Below are positions 51,665 through 62,080 of a stretch of DNA of 64,000 nucleotides, in pieces (the stretch's first letter is position 1; every line of letters begins with the position of its first letter). The notes beneath the pieces are model-generated. The model saw only the letters and a program-made list of their open reading frames with translations. It ran no database searches and was not told the origin of the DNA. The position numbers were made by a program, and so were the translations under genes. This DNA comes from Bacteroidota bacterium (lineage in GTDB: Bacteria; Bacteroidota; Bacteroidia; Bacteroidales; JAGNHN01): NCBI GenBank assembly GCA_022710185.1, contig JAKLHK010000013.1, positions 19,156-83,155 on the forward strand. Reading direction: 5' to 3'.

Positions 51665-54022
51665 TCAGAACTTGAAATTGTAGGTAAGGGAAGGTATGAT
51701 GCTGAAGAGATAGGTCTTCTCGGCATAGGTTATCTCGGGATTGGCCTCATCCTGCACAAAGTTGATCGCCCAGGCATTTTTTCGGGCATAAGCATTGTAC
51801 ACCGAGAGGTTCCACTCTCCTTGGAAATTGCGGCCCGGCTTTGCCTTGCCCAATAGGGTGATGCTGAGATCGAGGCGGTGATAATCGGGCATGCGGTAAG
51901 TATTGCGGTCACTATAGATCGGCACCACTTTGTTGCCGATCACAGCCCGCCCCGTAGGGAAAGTCACCGGGTTGCCCGTAGCATACACCCAGTTGGCCCC
52001 GAAGGTGAGCCGTGGGTTAAGTTCATAGCTCAGTACCACCGACACATCGTGGGGTTTGTCGTAGGGAGAGCGATACGTTCTTCCGTCGTTCACCCCCCGT
52101 ATGGTCCGGTCAGAGCGGGAGAGGGTGTACCCAACCCAGCCGGTCAAGGCCCCGGTATTCTTGCGAAAAAGCAGTTCCAATCCATAGGCCCTGGATTCGC
52201 CGAACCTCAGCTCCCCTTCGAGTTCCTTGTTCAGCAGCAGCTCGGCATGGTCGCGGAAATCAATGGCGTGATCCACCATCTTATAATAGACCTCGGCTGA
52301 AGCCTCGATCATGCCCTCCCTCAGGTTACGGAAATATCCCAGGGCAAACTGATCGGCCACCTGAGGCTTCACATTGGGCGAGGAGGGAAACCAGATGTCC
52401 AGGGGAGTACCACCGGTGGAGTTGGAGGCCAGGTGTACATATTGCCGTGTCCGGGAATAACTGAGCTTCAACGAGCTCTGCTCGTTCAGCAGATAGGTCA
52501 TTCCGGCCCGGGGTTCAAATCCGGCGTAAGTGTTGTAAATCCTCCCTTGCGCATATACTGATGAATCGATCACCTGGAAGCGCTCATCAAAATTATACAC
52601 TGTTCCTGAACCGATGTTCTGGAACATGCTGTACCTCAACCCATACTTCAGCACCACCCTGGAGCCGAGTTTCTGCTCGTTGCTCACATAGAGCCCGCTT
52701 TCTATCGCAAAGGAATGCGGCACCTCGAAGGTGGAGAAGATGGTCTCCTCACCCAGTCCACGGGCCACCCCCGGCTCGAAACGATGGTATACGGTACTGG
52801 CGCCGAAGCGCAGGGTGTTGTTGGGGTCAGGGTAAAATCCCAGGTCGGCCTTGATGCCATGGTCGACCATGCGGGCGGCCCAATCGAATGAATTGGCCTG
52901 TCCTTCAGGAACACCCAGGTTGTAGCGGTAGGCTGACCTGAGCACGGTGACATTGCTGAACAAACGCTTGGAAAAGAGATGGTTCCACCGCATACTCATG
53001 GTCTCATTCCCCCAGCCCATCTTAAAATCAGGGTTGCGGAAGACGTCCTTCCCGTAATACCCTGAAACGAACAAACGGTCGTTCTCCGATATCCTGAAAT
53101 TCATCTTTCCATTGAAATCATAGAAATACAGGATGTTCTCATTGATCTCCTCATTCTTCGACAGCCGCAGGAAGACATCGGCATAGGTCCTCCGGCCGGA
53201 AAGAACCCAGGAGGATACATCCTTCTGGAGTGGTCCTTCCAGGGTAAGCCGGCTCGATATAGTCCCTATGCCCCCGCTGCCGCTCACCGCCTTCATATTG
53301 CCATCCTTCATCCGCACATCCAGCAGGGACGATAGCCTACCCCCCGCCCAGGCGGGGATGTCCCCCTTGTACAGGTTGACATCCTTGATGGCGTCGTTGT
53401 TGAATACCGAGAAGAATCCCAGCAGGTGGCTGGCGTTATGCACTGTGGCCTCATCCAGTATGATGAGGTTCTGATCGGGATTGCCTCCCCTGACACTGAA
53501 ACCGCTGCCCCCTTCCGAAGTAGCCTGCACCCCGGGCAGGAGTTGTATGGCCTTCAGGATGTCTACCTCACCCATAAGCGCAGGGATCTTGCGGATGGTC
53601 TTTACATCCATCTTTACCACACTCATTTCAGCCTTGGCCAGGTTCTCACCCTGGCGCTGCCCCTGGATCACCACCTCCCCCAACATGGCACTCACCGGCC
53701 TGAGCTCGATATTACAGGTGGTGCTCGTCCGAAGGTCGAACGTCTGCGTATGGGGTTCATACCCCACATAGGAAAATACCAAAGTGTAACGGCCCGGCAG
53801 CAGGCTGATGGAATAGAACCCATAAACATTGGTCGAGGTGCCTGTGGAAAGCTCCTTAACCAACACGGTGGCGCCCAGCAGTTCTTCTCCGGTGCCGGCA
53901 TTGCGAATGTTCCCGCTGATGGTGAAACGGCCGGCCATTTCTTCCACCGGCCCGTCAGCCGCGGCCAACAGCCTAAAAAACCCAAATATCAATAAGGCCC
54001 CGATCAGGCTTAAACGCTTCAT
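51665..54022 (-). CDS. TonB-dependent outer-membrane receptor with carboxypeptidase-like N-terminal domain
   Basis: 785 residues; imports an unknown ligand across the outer membrane using TonB. A signal peptide is followed by a CarboxypepD_reg-like domain (ISGNIRNAGTGEELLGATVLV, YGFYSISLLPGRYTLVFSYVGYE). A plug comes next (LKAIQLLPGVQATSEGGSGFSVRGGNPDQNLIILDEATVHN), then a long beta barrel ending in an aromatic strand (PSLTYNFKF). No SusD partner is present; the partner is the DUF4249 lipoprotein. Start ATG at 54022; a 30-base gap separates it from the upstream outer-membrane protein gene. Confidence 0.93.
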   Translation of the reverse strand: MKRLSLIGALLIFGFFRLLAAADGPVEEMAGRFTISGNIRNAGTGEELLGATVLVKELSTGTSTNVYGFYSISLLPGRYTLVFSYVGYEPHTQTFDLRTSTTCNIELRPVSAMLGEVVIQGQRQGENLAKAEMSVVKMDVKTIRKIPALMGEVDILKAIQLLPGVQATSEGGSGFSVRGGNPDQNLIILDEATVHNASHLLGFFSVFNNDAIKDVNLYKGDIPAWAGGRLSSLLDVRMKDGNMKAVSGSGGIGTISSRLTLEGPLQKDVSSWVLSGRRTYADVFLRLSKNEEINENILYFYDFNGKMNFRISENDRLFVSGYYGKDVFRNPDFKMGWGNETMSMRWNHLFSKRLFSNVTVLRSAYRYNLGVPEGQANSFDWAARMVDHGIKADLGFYPDPNNTLRFGASTVYHRFEPGVARGLGEETIFSTFEVPHSFAIESGLYVSNEQKLGSRVVLKYGLRYSMFQNIGSGTVYNFDERFQVIDSSVYAQGRIYNTYAGFEPRAGMTYLLNEQSSLKLSYSRTRQYVHLASNSTGGTPLDIWFPSSPNVKPQVADQFALGYFRNLREGMIEASAEVYYKMVDHAIDFRDHAELLLNKELEGELRFGESRAYGLELLFRKNTGALTGWVGYTLSRSDRTIRGVNDGRTYRSPYDKPHDVSVVLSYELNPRLTFGANWVYATGNPVTFPTGRAVIGNKVVPIYSDRNTYRMPDYHRLDLSITLLGKAKPGRNFQGEWNLSVYNAYARKNAWAINFVQDEANPEITYAEKTYLFSIIPSLTYNFKF

Positions 54023-54052
54023 ACCTTTTATCCCGCTATGGCTTACTAACCC

Positions 54053-54730
54053 TTAATCGGCCTGTTTTGTTCCAAATCCCCCAAAAAGGAAGCCCAGGCT
54101 CACCTGGGGGCCACTGTAATCTTCCTCCACAAATACCGGCTCAGGACGGTCAGAATATTCAAAATCGTCCACCCCGCTCACCAACTGGTAGCCCACGCCC
54201 AGGTTGACCTTGAACCAACGGGTGATGTTCATTTCAGCTTCCAGTTGGGGATGCAGCACAAAGATGCGGTCCTGGGAGAGGTAATCGTAATTGTCAATAT
54301 CGAAGGTTTCGTCATAGAGTGCCAGCTCTCCCCAACCCAGGCGGGTACTCAGGCCAAGGTGCACCAGGGCCGAGGGGCGATAGATATACCCAAGCCAGAA
54401 GCCCCCATGGCCAAGGCTGGTGCGCAAACGATCGTATGACGTGCCCCCGAGCTCAATGTCACGTCGTATATGGCGTGAGGCCAGCCCCATGCCGTATGCA
54501 CCGATGAAGACCCGCTGATCGATCAGCAGGGCCCCTCCTCCGCCAGAATACACGGCCATTTCGTCCTCGGCCATGCCGAATTGTACCAGGGGGCCGCCGA
54601 ACCCGGAAAATCGGTGTTCACCGGCAGAAAAAAGGTAACGGAAAGGCTCCTCCTGTTGCTCCTGGGCCTGCAACGGACTCAGGAAGGGGACCAGAAAGGC
54701 CATGAACAGGATGATTCGATGTGTTCTCAT
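54053..54730 (-). CDS. Outer-membrane beta-barrel protein of unknown function
   Basis: 225 residues. The signal peptide MRTHRIILFMAFLVPFLSPLQAQ leads to a barrel-like region with glycine/aromatic strands (FRYLFSAGEHRFSGFGGPLVQFG, GFWLGYIYRPSALVHLGLSTRLGWG, FKVNLGVGYQLVSGVDDFEYSD) and a final VSLGFLFGGFG. An upstream in-frame ATG at 54844 would put a hydrophilic extension before the signal, so 54730 is chosen. Together with the downstream receptor and DUF4249 genes it may form one surface-transport unit. Confidence 0.8.
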   Translation of the reverse strand: MRTHRIILFMAFLVPFLSPLQAQEQQEEPFRYLFSAGEHRFSGFGGPLVQFGMAEDEMAVYSGGGGALLIDQRVFIGAYGMGLASRHIRRDIELGGTSYDRLRTSLGHGGFWLGYIYRPSALVHLGLSTRLGWGELALYDETFDIDNYDYLSQDRIFVLHPQLEAEMNITRWFKVNLGVGYQLVSGVDDFEYSDRPEPVFVEEDYSGPQVSLGFLFGGFGTKQAD

Positions 54731-55041
54731 AGTGATCTCTTTTATGGGTTCTGCATATGAAGTTAAGCACGGAAACACTGGGTTCCACTCCGGAGAACGG
54801 TTCCGGATGACCTCAATGACAAGTTCTCCGGACAAGGGTTGCAACAGGGCATCTTATTATGTTTTGCTTATGCGCTGCACCTTGGACAGCCAAATACTGC
54901 TTTTGTTACAGCCTCCTTATCATTTTTCATGCCGGAATGGCGGCAGGCGCATGCCATTAACCGGAATGTTCTCCCTGGCATACGCTTTGCTCCCGCGCCC
55001 TCAACCTGAGGGCAGCACCATCGTCCCAGGTCACTCCCTCG
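54731..55041. other. Divergent gap of 311 bases without a gene
   Basis: Divides the minus-strand receptor block from the DUF1858 gene. I see no convincing gene or terminator. TACGCTTTG at about 54979-54987 is one base too long for the phylum promoter element, so it is not called. Confidence 0.5.
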
Positions 55042-55254
55042 ATGATTCACGACTGGATTACGGCAGAAACGAGTATCGAAGAACTTTCCGAACGGCTCCC
55101 GCCTTCGGTGGCCTATTTATCCGAGCATGGCATACGCTGCATCATCTGCGGGGAACCCGTGTGGGGAACATTGCGTTCCGCCGCCAGGGAGAAAGGCTTC
55201 GCCGAAGAAGCCATACAGGGTTTCGTGGAGGACCTTCGCCGTCTGGCCGGTTGA
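55042..55254 (+). CDS. DUF1858 protein
   Basis: A 70-residue protein composed of one DUF1858 domain: hydrophobic VAYLSEHGIRCIICGEPVWG with a CIIC pair near residue 35. Such domains occur alone or fused to ScdA-type or hybrid-cluster-associated proteins; the cysteine pair suggests a redox or metal role, unproven. It is convergent with pdxH, and the two stops meet at the palindrome TGATCA (55252-55257). Confidence 0.85.
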   Translation: MIHDWITAETSIEELSERLPPSVAYLSEHGIRCIICGEPVWGTLRSAAREKGFAEEAIQGFVEDLRRLAG

Positions 55255-55899
55255 TCAGGGAGCCAATCGCTGCACCTGCCATCTCATGCCTTCCCGACGG
55301 TAGATGATCCGGTCGTGCAGCCGGTTCTCCCTGCCCTGCCAGAACTCAAAGGCCGAAGGGCTCAACAGCAGCCCCCCCCAGTGGTCCGGCCGCTGCACAC
55401 CATGACTTTCCGCCTTACTCTTCGCTTTCTGCCATAGCTGTTCCAGCGCCTGCCGGCTATCCACTTTCCTGCTCTGGGGAGAAACGAGTGCGCTGATGCG
55501 GCTGTCGAAGGGTCGGCTGTCGAAATAGCGGTCCGATTCATTCGGGGCAAGGCGATCCACGCTACCTTCAATGCGCAGTTGTCGCTCCAATGGTTCCCAG
55601 AAGAAAAGCAGGGCAGCCCTGGGATTGGCTTCCAGTTCGAGGGCTTTACGGCTTTCATAATTGGTAAAGAAAATTAGCCCCCGTTCATCCATGCCCTTCA
55701 GCAGGACGACACGGGCCGAAGGTATTCCATCCGGGGTGGCGGTCGCCAACACTACGGCGTTGGGCTCAGGCAAGCCTGCCTGCAGGACCTCTTCCAGCCA
55801 GGCACGACAGAGCACGGAAGGATCCTCCGGCAAGTGTCGTTCATCCAGAACATTGCGGCGATAGTCACGCCGCATCGCGCTCAGCTCCTCAGGTAACAT
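55255..55899 (-). CDS. pdxH: Pyridoxamine 5'-phosphate oxidase
   Basis: FMN enzyme that oxidises pyridoxamine/pyridoxine phosphate to pyridoxal phosphate. 214 residues. Motifs: AVVLATATPDGIPSARVVLLKGMDERGLIFFTNYESRKALEL, RQLRIEGSVDRL, SPQSRKVDSRQALEQ and the C-terminal FWQGRENRLHDRI followed by W.VQRLAP. The start at 55899 (MLPEELSAMRRDY) fits the usual N-terminus; an upstream ATG at 56001 would overlap the divergent TPR gene. Confidence 0.96.
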   Translation of the reverse strand: MLPEELSAMRRDYRRNVLDERHLPEDPSVLCRAWLEEVLQAGLPEPNAVVLATATPDGIPSARVVLLKGMDERGLIFFTNYESRKALELEANPRAALLFFWEPLERQLRIEGSVDRLAPNESDRYFDSRPFDSRISALVSPQSRKVDSRQALEQLWQKAKSKAESHGVQRPDHWGGLLLSPSAFEFWQGRENRLHDRIIYRREGMRWQVQRLAP

Positions 55900-55917
55900 A
55901 GAATGTGTATTTTCGGG

Positions 55918-55925
55918 CTGCCTTA
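55918..55925 (+). promoter_or_regulatory. Weak promoter TATTTTCG of the TPR gene
   Basis: One mismatch to TAnnTTTG, eight bases before the ATG at 55934. Confidence 0.4.
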
Positions 55926-55933
55926 GCAACGCC

Positions 55934-57163
55934 ATGAAGATACTAAAGTTCATCCTACTCCTCTTTCTGATTCCCTGGCCTCCTTTGGGCGCCCAGAGCA
56001 TCCTGAACCATTACGAGGCCGGGCTGAAGCTGCTCGAAGGCGGGAGCACCGCCGCGGCATATCAGATATTCAACCAGATCATCACTGAACGCCCCTATTA
56101 CTACGACGCCTATGTGGGAAGGGCGCGCTGCCATGCCATGGAAGGCCGGGAAAAGGAAGCTATGGACGACTTTGCCAAAGCCCTGGAGATCAAGCCCGGA
56201 TGGTACGAGGCATTGTTCTATAGGGGACAGCAGCACGAAAAGACAGGGCGTTACCGCCAGGCATTGGGCGATTACGAGGCCTGCCTGCGCGCGAGGCAAG
56301 GCTGGGTTCCGGCAATGAGGTCCAGGGGCAGCACCCTGTGGAAACTTGGACGCAAGGACGAGGCCCTCAAGGCCCTCGACGAAGCCATCGCACGCACGGA
56401 GGAGCAGCCGGTAGCCGGATTATTCACAGACCGTGCCCGGATGAGGGCAGGGACTTCCCAGCCCAACGGAGCGGTGGAGGACGTGGGAAAAGCCCTCAGC
56501 CTGCCCGGAGCCCACGACAGCCTATACTTATTCCGGGCGAAGCTCATGCTTGGTCTGGCCGACACGCTGGCAGCACTCAAGGACATCGATCGTTACCTCG
56601 GCCGCATCCCCGACGACCAACCGGTCAGGAAACAACGGGCTTTGCTCCACACCTCCCGGAGAGAATATGCGCTCGCCCTCAAAGACCTGAATCATTTGAT
56701 CCAGGAGCTGAAGATCACCAGCGATGCGGTGCTTTACGAGGCCCGGGGCATTTGCCAGCTGCGTTTGGGGCAGCCGGCAGGGGCTGTGAGTGACTTCAGC
56801 CGGGCCCTGGCCATGGACCGGGAGAACGACGAATGGTACCTGCTCAGGGCTGAGGCATATGCTGTCCAGGGCAAGGACGAGGCCGCCCTGGCGGATTACC
56901 GCCGTCTGATCCGTTTTGGTTCCGACGACCCACGGCCCTGGATCGGCAGGGCCAAGTATTACATCGGGCGAAAGAAATACGACCTGGCCCTGGCCGACCT
57001 CAACGAGGCCATCAAGGCGCACCCCACGGCGGAAGGTCATTACCAGAGGGCTATTTGTTATTACGAATTGAGGGACGACCGCAAAGCCTGCGAGGACCTC
57101 CAGGTCGCCGCCACCCTCGGCCACGCCGAAGCCGCACGGAGGGCCAAGGAGTTCTGCCGGTGA
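55934..57163 (+). CDS. Secreted tetratricopeptide-repeat protein
   Basis: 409 residues. After a signal peptide (cleavage near LGA/Q) nearly the whole protein is TPR units of 34 residues. Examples: AAYQIFNQIITERPYYYDAYVGRARCHAMEGREKEAMDDFAKALEIKP, then YRQALGDYEACLRARQ, and DLALADLNEAIKAHPTAEGHYQRAICYYEL near the end. Such repeats bind other proteins; the partner is unknown. Monocistronic and divergent from pdxH. Confidence 0.85.
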   Translation: MKILKFILLLFLIPWPPLGAQSILNHYEAGLKLLEGGSTAAAYQIFNQIITERPYYYDAYVGRARCHAMEGREKEAMDDFAKALEIKPGWYEALFYRGQQHEKTGRYRQALGDYEACLRARQGWVPAMRSRGSTLWKLGRKDEALKALDEAIARTEEQPVAGLFTDRARMRAGTSQPNGAVEDVGKALSLPGAHDSLYLFRAKLMLGLADTLAALKDIDRYLGRIPDDQPVRKQRALLHTSRREYALALKDLNHLIQELKITSDAVLYEARGICQLRLGQPAGAVSDFSRALAMDRENDEWYLLRAEAYAVQGKDEAALADYRRLIRFGSDDPRPWIGRAKYYIGRKKYDLALADLNEAIKAHPTAEGHYQRAICYYELRDDRKACEDLQVAATLGHAEAARRAKEFCR

Positions 57164-57240
57164 GGGGATATCCGCTCTAATGGATAATTGTGTTTTATAT
57201 CTCTGATATAAAGGAACTTAGTCCGACTTATAGGCCAAAC

Positions 57241-57282
57241 ATCACTAACCGTTAGTAGCGATTGGTAACCGTTGTTAACGGA
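57241..57282 (-). repeat. Dispersed CCGTTAAC/AACGG repeat, copy 2
   Basis: Its reverse complement aligns with 4351-4410, including the identical 13-base core CCGTTGTTAACGG at 57269-57281 (reverse complement of the core at 4354-4366). It again lies between convergent genes (TPR gene and DUF3467). Confidence 0.6.
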
Positions 57283-57289
57283 TAGGGTT

Positions 57290-57338
57290 GCCGACTTCAT
57301 AGGAATAGCGTCGCCAATTTTTGAAAGTCGGCGACGCT
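57290..57338. other. Segment with two mutually exclusive stems
   Basis: GCCGACTT (57290-57297) can pair with AAGTCGGC (57325-57332), while AGCGTCGCC (57307-57315) can pair with GGCGACGCT (57330-57338); both cannot form fully at once. Neither is followed by a T-run on the plus strand. Confidence 0.4.
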
Positions 57339-57341
57339 GAA

Positions 57342-57369
57342 CAAAAAAACGGCCAGCACCGCTGACCGT
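57342..57369 (-). terminator. Rho-independent terminator of the rpoBC-DUF3467 unit
   Basis: On the minus strand ACGGTCAGC-GGT-GCTGGCCGT is followed by a T-run (57343-57348). One G-T pair lies in the stem. It follows the DUF3467 stop after eight bases. Confidence 0.85.
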
Positions 57370-57377
57370 CCTTTTCC

Positions 57378-57686
57378 TTAAGCCTGTGCCGTGGGCCCTC
57401 CCATATTGAAGGGCATGTTCCCCGGCTCGATGTCCTTGATCTGCCCGTTCATCGCCTCGAACTTGGCGATGTTCTCCTGCAATGCCCGCAGCAATCGCTT
57501 GGCGTGCTGTGGCGTCAGGATAATACGGCTCTTTACCTTGGCCTTGGGCAAGCCGGGCATCATCTTGATGAAATCGATGATGAACTCGGCATTGGAATGG
57601 GTGATGATGGCCAGGTTGGAGTATACCCCTTCGGCCTGCTCATCGGTAAGCTCTATGTTCAACTGTGTGTTTCTCTGATCGCTCAT
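57378..57686 (-). CDS. DUF3467 protein
   Basis: 102 residues, DUF3467 family, a small cytoplasmic protein that follows rpoC throughout Bacteroidota. The core reads LTDEQAEGVYSNLAIITHSNAEFIIDFIKMMPGLPKAKVKSRIILTPQHAKRLLRAL. Its constant position after rpoC suggests a link to transcription or RNA polymerase, but no role has been shown. It starts 17 bases after rpoC and precedes the unit's terminator. Confidence 0.92.
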   Translation of the reverse strand: MSDQRNTQLNIELTDEQAEGVYSNLAIITHSNAEFIIDFIKMMPGLPKAKVKSRIILTPQHAKRLLRALQENIAKFEAMNGQIKDIEPGNMPFNMGGPTAQA

Positions 57687-57703
57687 GATGGTTTCCTTTC
57701 TGA

Positions 57704-60700
57704 TTAGATGCCCTGGATCAATGCAGCAGCCGGATCCTCTTCCTTGGAAGCCATCAGGCTCTCATACTCCTCCCTGCTGCCCACAATGATCTTCTGGTAC
57801 TCCCGGAGCCCCGTCCCGGCAGGGATAAGGTGCCCCACGATGACGTTCTCCTTCAGGCCCAGCAGGTCGTCGCGCTTGGCCTGTACCGCAGCCTCGGTGA
57901 GCACCTTGGTGGTCTCCTGGAAGGAGGCCGCCGACAGGAAGCTCTTGGTCTGCAGCGAGGCCCGGGTGATGCCCTGCAGCACCTGACGTGCCGTAGCCGG
58001 CTTGGCGTCCCTGGCCTCCACCAGGTGAAGGTCGCGGCGCTTCAGCAGGGAGTTTTCCTCGCGCAGCTTGCGCGCCGTCACAATCTGCCCGGCCTTCAGC
58101 GTGGAAGAACTGCCAGGGTTCTCCACCACCTTTTTTCCGAAGATCCAGTCGTTCTCGTCCTGAAAATCGATCTTCTCCACCAGCTGGCCTTCGAGGAAAC
58201 GGGTATCCCCCGGGTCGTCGACCTCCACCTTGCGCATCATCTGGCGCACGATCACCTCGTAATGCTTGTCGTTGATCTTCACACCCTGCAGACGGTACAC
58301 TTCCTGTATCTCATTCACGATATACTCCTGTACCTTCATCGGGCCCTTGATGGCCAGGATGTCGGAAGGTGTGATGGCACCTTCGGAAAGGGGCGTGCCG
58401 GCCTTTACATAGTCATTCTCCTGAGCCAGGATCTGCTTGGAGGTGGGGATGAGGTAACGCTTCTCCTCCCCTGTCTTGGAGGTCACCACCACTTCGCGGT
58501 TGCCACGCTTGAGCTTCTTGCTGAAGGACACCACCCCGTCGATCTCCGACACCACGGCCGGATCGGAAGGGTTGCGTGCCTCGAAGAGCTCGGTAACACG
58601 GGGCAGACCCCCGGTGATGTCGCCCGACTTGCCGATGGCCCGCGGGATCTTCACCAGCATATCCCCGGCCTTGATCTTGTCCCCATCATTCACCATGATA
58701 TGGGATCCCACCGGGATGTCGTATGACCTCAACAAATCGTTGGTGGCAGAAACCACCTTGATCGACGGGTTCTTGGCTTTCACCTTGCTCTCGATCACCA
58801 CCTTTTCATGGTAACCGGTCTGCTCATCGGATTCCACGCGGTAGGTGGTCCCCTCTATGATGTTCTCGAATTCGATCTTGCCGCTTACCTCTGAGAGGAT
58901 CATGGCGTTGTAGGGATCCCAGTCGCACAGCAGCTCTCCTTTCTTCACATCGGTACCCGAACGCTTGTAAAGCCTGGAACCATAAGGAATGAAGTGTGAA
59001 CTGAGCGTGATATTGGTGTTCCGGTCGATGATGCGCATCTCCGCAGATCGGCCCAGGACCACGTCATGCTTCTGTCCTTCGCGGTTGACGTAGTCGATGT
59101 ATCGCAGCTCATCAATCTCCAGGTGACCGTCGTACTTGGCTTCGATCTTGGAGGCGATGGCGATGCTGGATGCAGTACCCCCGACGTGGAAGGTACGCAG
59201 GGTCAGCTGGGTACCCGGCTCGCCGATGGACTGGGCCGCGACTACACCAACGGCCTCTCCCTTCTCCACCATACGGCCGGTGGCCAGGTTGCGCCCGTAG
59301 CACTTGGCGCAAACCCCCGTTTTCGACTCGCAGGTGAGCACCGAACGTATTTCGACGTTCTCTATGGGCGAATTCTCGATCAGCAGGGCCACGGCCTCAT
59401 TGATCTCATCGCCTGCGGCGACGATCAACTCTCCCGTCTGCGGATGGAACACGTCATGTAATGAGGTACGCCCGAGGATACGGTCGTACAGGCTTTCCAC
59501 CACTTCCTCGTTCTTCTTCAGCGCCGAGGTGGTCAGACCGCGCAGCGTGCCGCAATCAGGCTCGGAAATGATGACATCCTGGGCCACGTCCACCAGTCGG
59601 CGGGTGAGGTAACCAGCGTCAGCCGTCTTGAGTGCAGTATCGGCCAGACCCTTGCGTGCGCCGTGGGTGGAGATGAAGTACTCAAGCACCGAAAGTCCTT
59701 CCTTGAAGTTGGAAAGGATGGGGTTCTCGATGATCTCGCCCCCGGTTGCCCCCGACTTCTGCGGCTTGGCCATCAGACCGCGCATTCCTGAGAGCTGACG
59801 GATCTGTTCCTTGGAACCACGGGCTCCGGAATCCAGCATCATGTACACCGGGTTGAAGCCCTGGCGGTGGGATGAAAGCTGCTGCATCAGCGAGCGCGTC
59901 AGTTGGGAATTGGTATGTGTCCAGATGTCAATGATCTGGTTGTAACGCTCATTGTTGGTGATGAAACCCATATTGTAGTTCGCCATCACCTCGTCCACTT
60001 CCGCATTCGCGGAGTCGATGAGCTCTTCCTTGATCTCCGGGACGATCACATCGTCGAGGTTGAAGGAGAGCCCCCCGCGGAAGGCCATCTGGAACCCGAG
60101 GTTCTTGATGTCGTCAAGGAACTTGGCCGTCTTGGCGGTACCGGTGCGCTTGAGCACATCGCCGATGATATCGCGCAGCGCCTTCTTGGTTAGCAACTGG
60201 TTGATATAACCGACTTCCCTGGGCACCACCTGGTTGAACAGCACACGCCCAACCGTTGTATCGATCATGCGCAGCACTTCCTTACCATCCACCACATCGT
60301 GGGTCTTCACCTTAATAAAGGCGTGGAGGTCAATTTTGCGCTCGTTGTAGGCAATGATCACCTCTTCAGGCGAGTAGAAAATCGATCCCTGGCCCCTGAC
60401 CGGGTTTTCCGAGATATTCTCGCGCCCTTTGGTGATGTAATACAGTCCAAGCACCATGTCCTGAGAAGGAACAGTAATCGGAGCGCCGTTGGCGGGGTTC
60501 AGAATGTTGTGCGAAGCCAGCATGAGCAGCTGGGCTTCCAGGATGGCGGCGTGGCCCAGGGGCACATGCACGGCCATCTGGTCCCCGTCGAAGTCGGCGT
60601 TGAAGGCCGTACACACCAGCGGATGCAGCTGAATGGCCTTGCCTTCGATCAGTTTGGGCTGGAAGGCCTGGATACCGAGGCGGTGCAGGGTCGGTGCGCG

Positions 60701-62014
60701 GTTCAGCATCACCGGGTGACCCTGCAGAATGGTCTCGAGGATATCCCAGACCACCGGATCTTTGCGGTCTACGATCTTCTTGGCAGACTTTACCGTCTTC
60801 ACGATGCCACGCTCCAACATCTTGCGGATCACAAAGGGCTTGAACAGCTCCGAGGCCATTTCCTTGGGAAGGCCGCACTCGTTGAGCTTGAGCTCCGGGC
60901 CCACCACGATGACCGAACGGCCGGAATAGTCCACACGCTTACCCAGCAGGTTTTGGCGGAAGCGCCCCTGCTTGCCTTTAAGGCTATCACTCAATGACTT
61001 CAGCGGTCGGTTGGATTCGGTCTTCACCGAACTCACCTTGCGGGAGTTGTCGAAAAGGCTGTCTACGGCTTCCTGGAGCATGCGCTTTTCGTTGCGCATG
61101 ATGACCTCAGGGGCCTTGATCTCAATCAGTCGCTTCAGGCGGTTGTTGCGGATGATGACCCTGCGGTAGAGGTCGTTCAGGTCCGAAGTGGCAAAACGTC
61201 CACCGTCCAGGGGTACCAGAGGACGGAGTTCCGGGGGGATCACCGGCACCACTTTCACGATCATCCACTCCGGCCGGTTCTCCATGCGGCTCTGCGCATC
61301 ACGGAAAGCCTCCACCACCTGCAGGCGCTTCAGGGCTTCGCTCTTTCGCTGCTGGGAGGTTTCAGTGTTCGCCTTGTGCCTCAGGTCATAGCTGAGGGAG
61401 TCGAGGTCGAGGCGTGCCAGCAGGGTTGAAATGGCCTCGGCGCCCATGCGGGCGATGAACTTGTTGGGGTCGCTGTCGTCCAGGTGCTGGTTCTCGGGGG
61501 GAAGCGTCTCCAGAATATCGAAGTATTCCTCTTCCGTGAGGAAATCGTAGGCTGACACCCCGTCGCCCGATTTGATACCGGGCTGGACCACTACGTAACG
61601 CTCGTAGTAAATGATGGACTCAAGCTTTTTGGTGGGCAATCCAAGCAACGCGCCGATCTTGTTTGGCAGGCTGCGGAAGAACCAGATGTGAGCTACAGGC
61701 ACCACCAGCTGGATATGGCCCATGCGCTCGCGCCTCACCTTCTTCTCGGTCACCTCAACCCCGCAACGGTCGCACACAATGCCCTTGTACCGGATGCGCT
61801 TGTACTTGCCGCAGTGACATTCCCAGTCCTTGACCGGTCCGAAAATGCGCTCGCAGAACAGGCCATCCCTCTCAGGCTTATAAGTCCTGTAATTGATGGT
61901 CTCCGGCTTCAGCACTTCACCATAAGACATCTCCAGGATACTCTCCGGAGAGTTGAGGCTTACAGTGATACTGTTGAAGTCGCTGTTGACTTTATTATCC
62001 TTTCTGAAGGCCAT
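57704..62014 (-). CDS. rpoC: DNA-directed RNA polymerase subunit beta'
   Basis: 1436 residues, complete. The zinc site is C66-H-C68 and C81-D-R-C84. The active-site Mg-binding motif NADFDGD occupies residues 472-478. The trigger loop/bridge region ([28 protein letters not shown]) and the second zinc site [13 protein letters not shown] are intact. It follows rpoB after 66 bases. Standard catalytic subunit; nothing unusual noted. Confidence 0.99.
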   Translation of the reverse strand: MAFRKDNKVNSDFNSITVSLNSPESILEMSYGEVLKPETINYRTYKPERDGLFCERIFGPVKDWECHCGKYKRIRYKGIVCDRCGVEVTEKKVRRERMGHIQLVVPVAHIWFFRSLPNKIGALLGLPTKKLESIIYYERYVVVQPGIKSGDGVSAYDFLTEEEYFDILETLPPENQHLDDSDPNKFIARMGAEAISTLLARLDLDSLSYDLRHKANTETSQQRKSEALKRLQVVEAFRDAQSRMENRPEWMIVKVVPVIPPELRPLVPLDGGRFATSDLNDLYRRVIIRNNRLKRLIEIKAPEVIMRNEKRMLQEAVDSLFDNSRKVSSVKTESNRPLKSLSDSLKGKQGRFRQNLLGKRVDYSGRSVIVVGPELKLNECGLPKEMASELFKPFVIRKMLERGIVKTVKSAKKIVDRKDPVVWDILETILQGHPVMLNRAPTLHRLGIQAFQPKLIEGKAIQLHPLVCTAFNADFDGDQMAVHVPLGHAAILEAQLLMLASHNILNPANGAPITVPSQDMVLGLYYITKGRENISENPVRGQGSIFYSPEEVIIAYNERKIDLHAFIKVKTHDVVDGKEVLRMIDTTVGRVLFNQVVPREVGYINQLLTKKALRDIIGDVLKRTGTAKTAKFLDDIKNLGFQMAFRGGLSFNLDDVIVPEIKEELIDSANAEVDEVMANYNMGFITNNERYNQIIDIWTHTNSQLTRSLMQQLSSHRQGFNPVYMMLDSGARGSKEQIRQLSGMRGLMAKPQKSGATGGEIIENPILSNFKEGLSVLEYFISTHGARKGLADTALKTADAGYLTRRLVDVAQDVIISEPDCGTLRGLTTSALKKNEEVVESLYDRILGRTSLHDVFHPQTGELIVAAGDEINEAVALLIENSPIENVEIRSVLTCESKTGVCAKCYGRNLATGRMVEKGEAVGVVAAQSIGEPGTQLTLRTFHVGGTASSIAIASKIEAKYDGHLEIDELRYIDYVNREGQKHDVVLGRSAEMRIIDRNTNITLSSHFIPYGSRLYKRSGTDVKKGELLCDWDPYNAMILSEVSGKIEFENIIEGTTYRVESDEQTGYHEKVVIESKVKAKNPSIKVVSATNDLLRSYDIPVGSHIMVNDGDKIKAGDMLVKIPRAIGKSGDITGGLPRVTELFEARNPSDPAVVSEIDGVVSFSKKLKRGNREVVVTSKTGEEKRYLIPTSKQILAQENDYVKAGTPLSEGAITPSDILAIKGPMKVQEYIVNEIQEVYRLQGVKINDKHYEVIVRQMMRKVEVDDPGDTRFLEGQLVEKIDFQDENDWIFGKKVVENPGSSSTLKAGQIVTARKLREENSLLKRRDLHLVEARDAKPATARQVLQGITRASLQTKSFLSAASFQETTKVLTEAAVQAKRDDLLGLKENVIVGHLIPAGTGLREYQKIIVGSREEYESLMASKEEDPAAALIQGI

Positions 62015-62080
62015 AGAGATGGGTTCAAGGGGCGAAGGCCTGCACCCACCGGAAGCGGGCGCTGGCCGTCACCGGATTTT

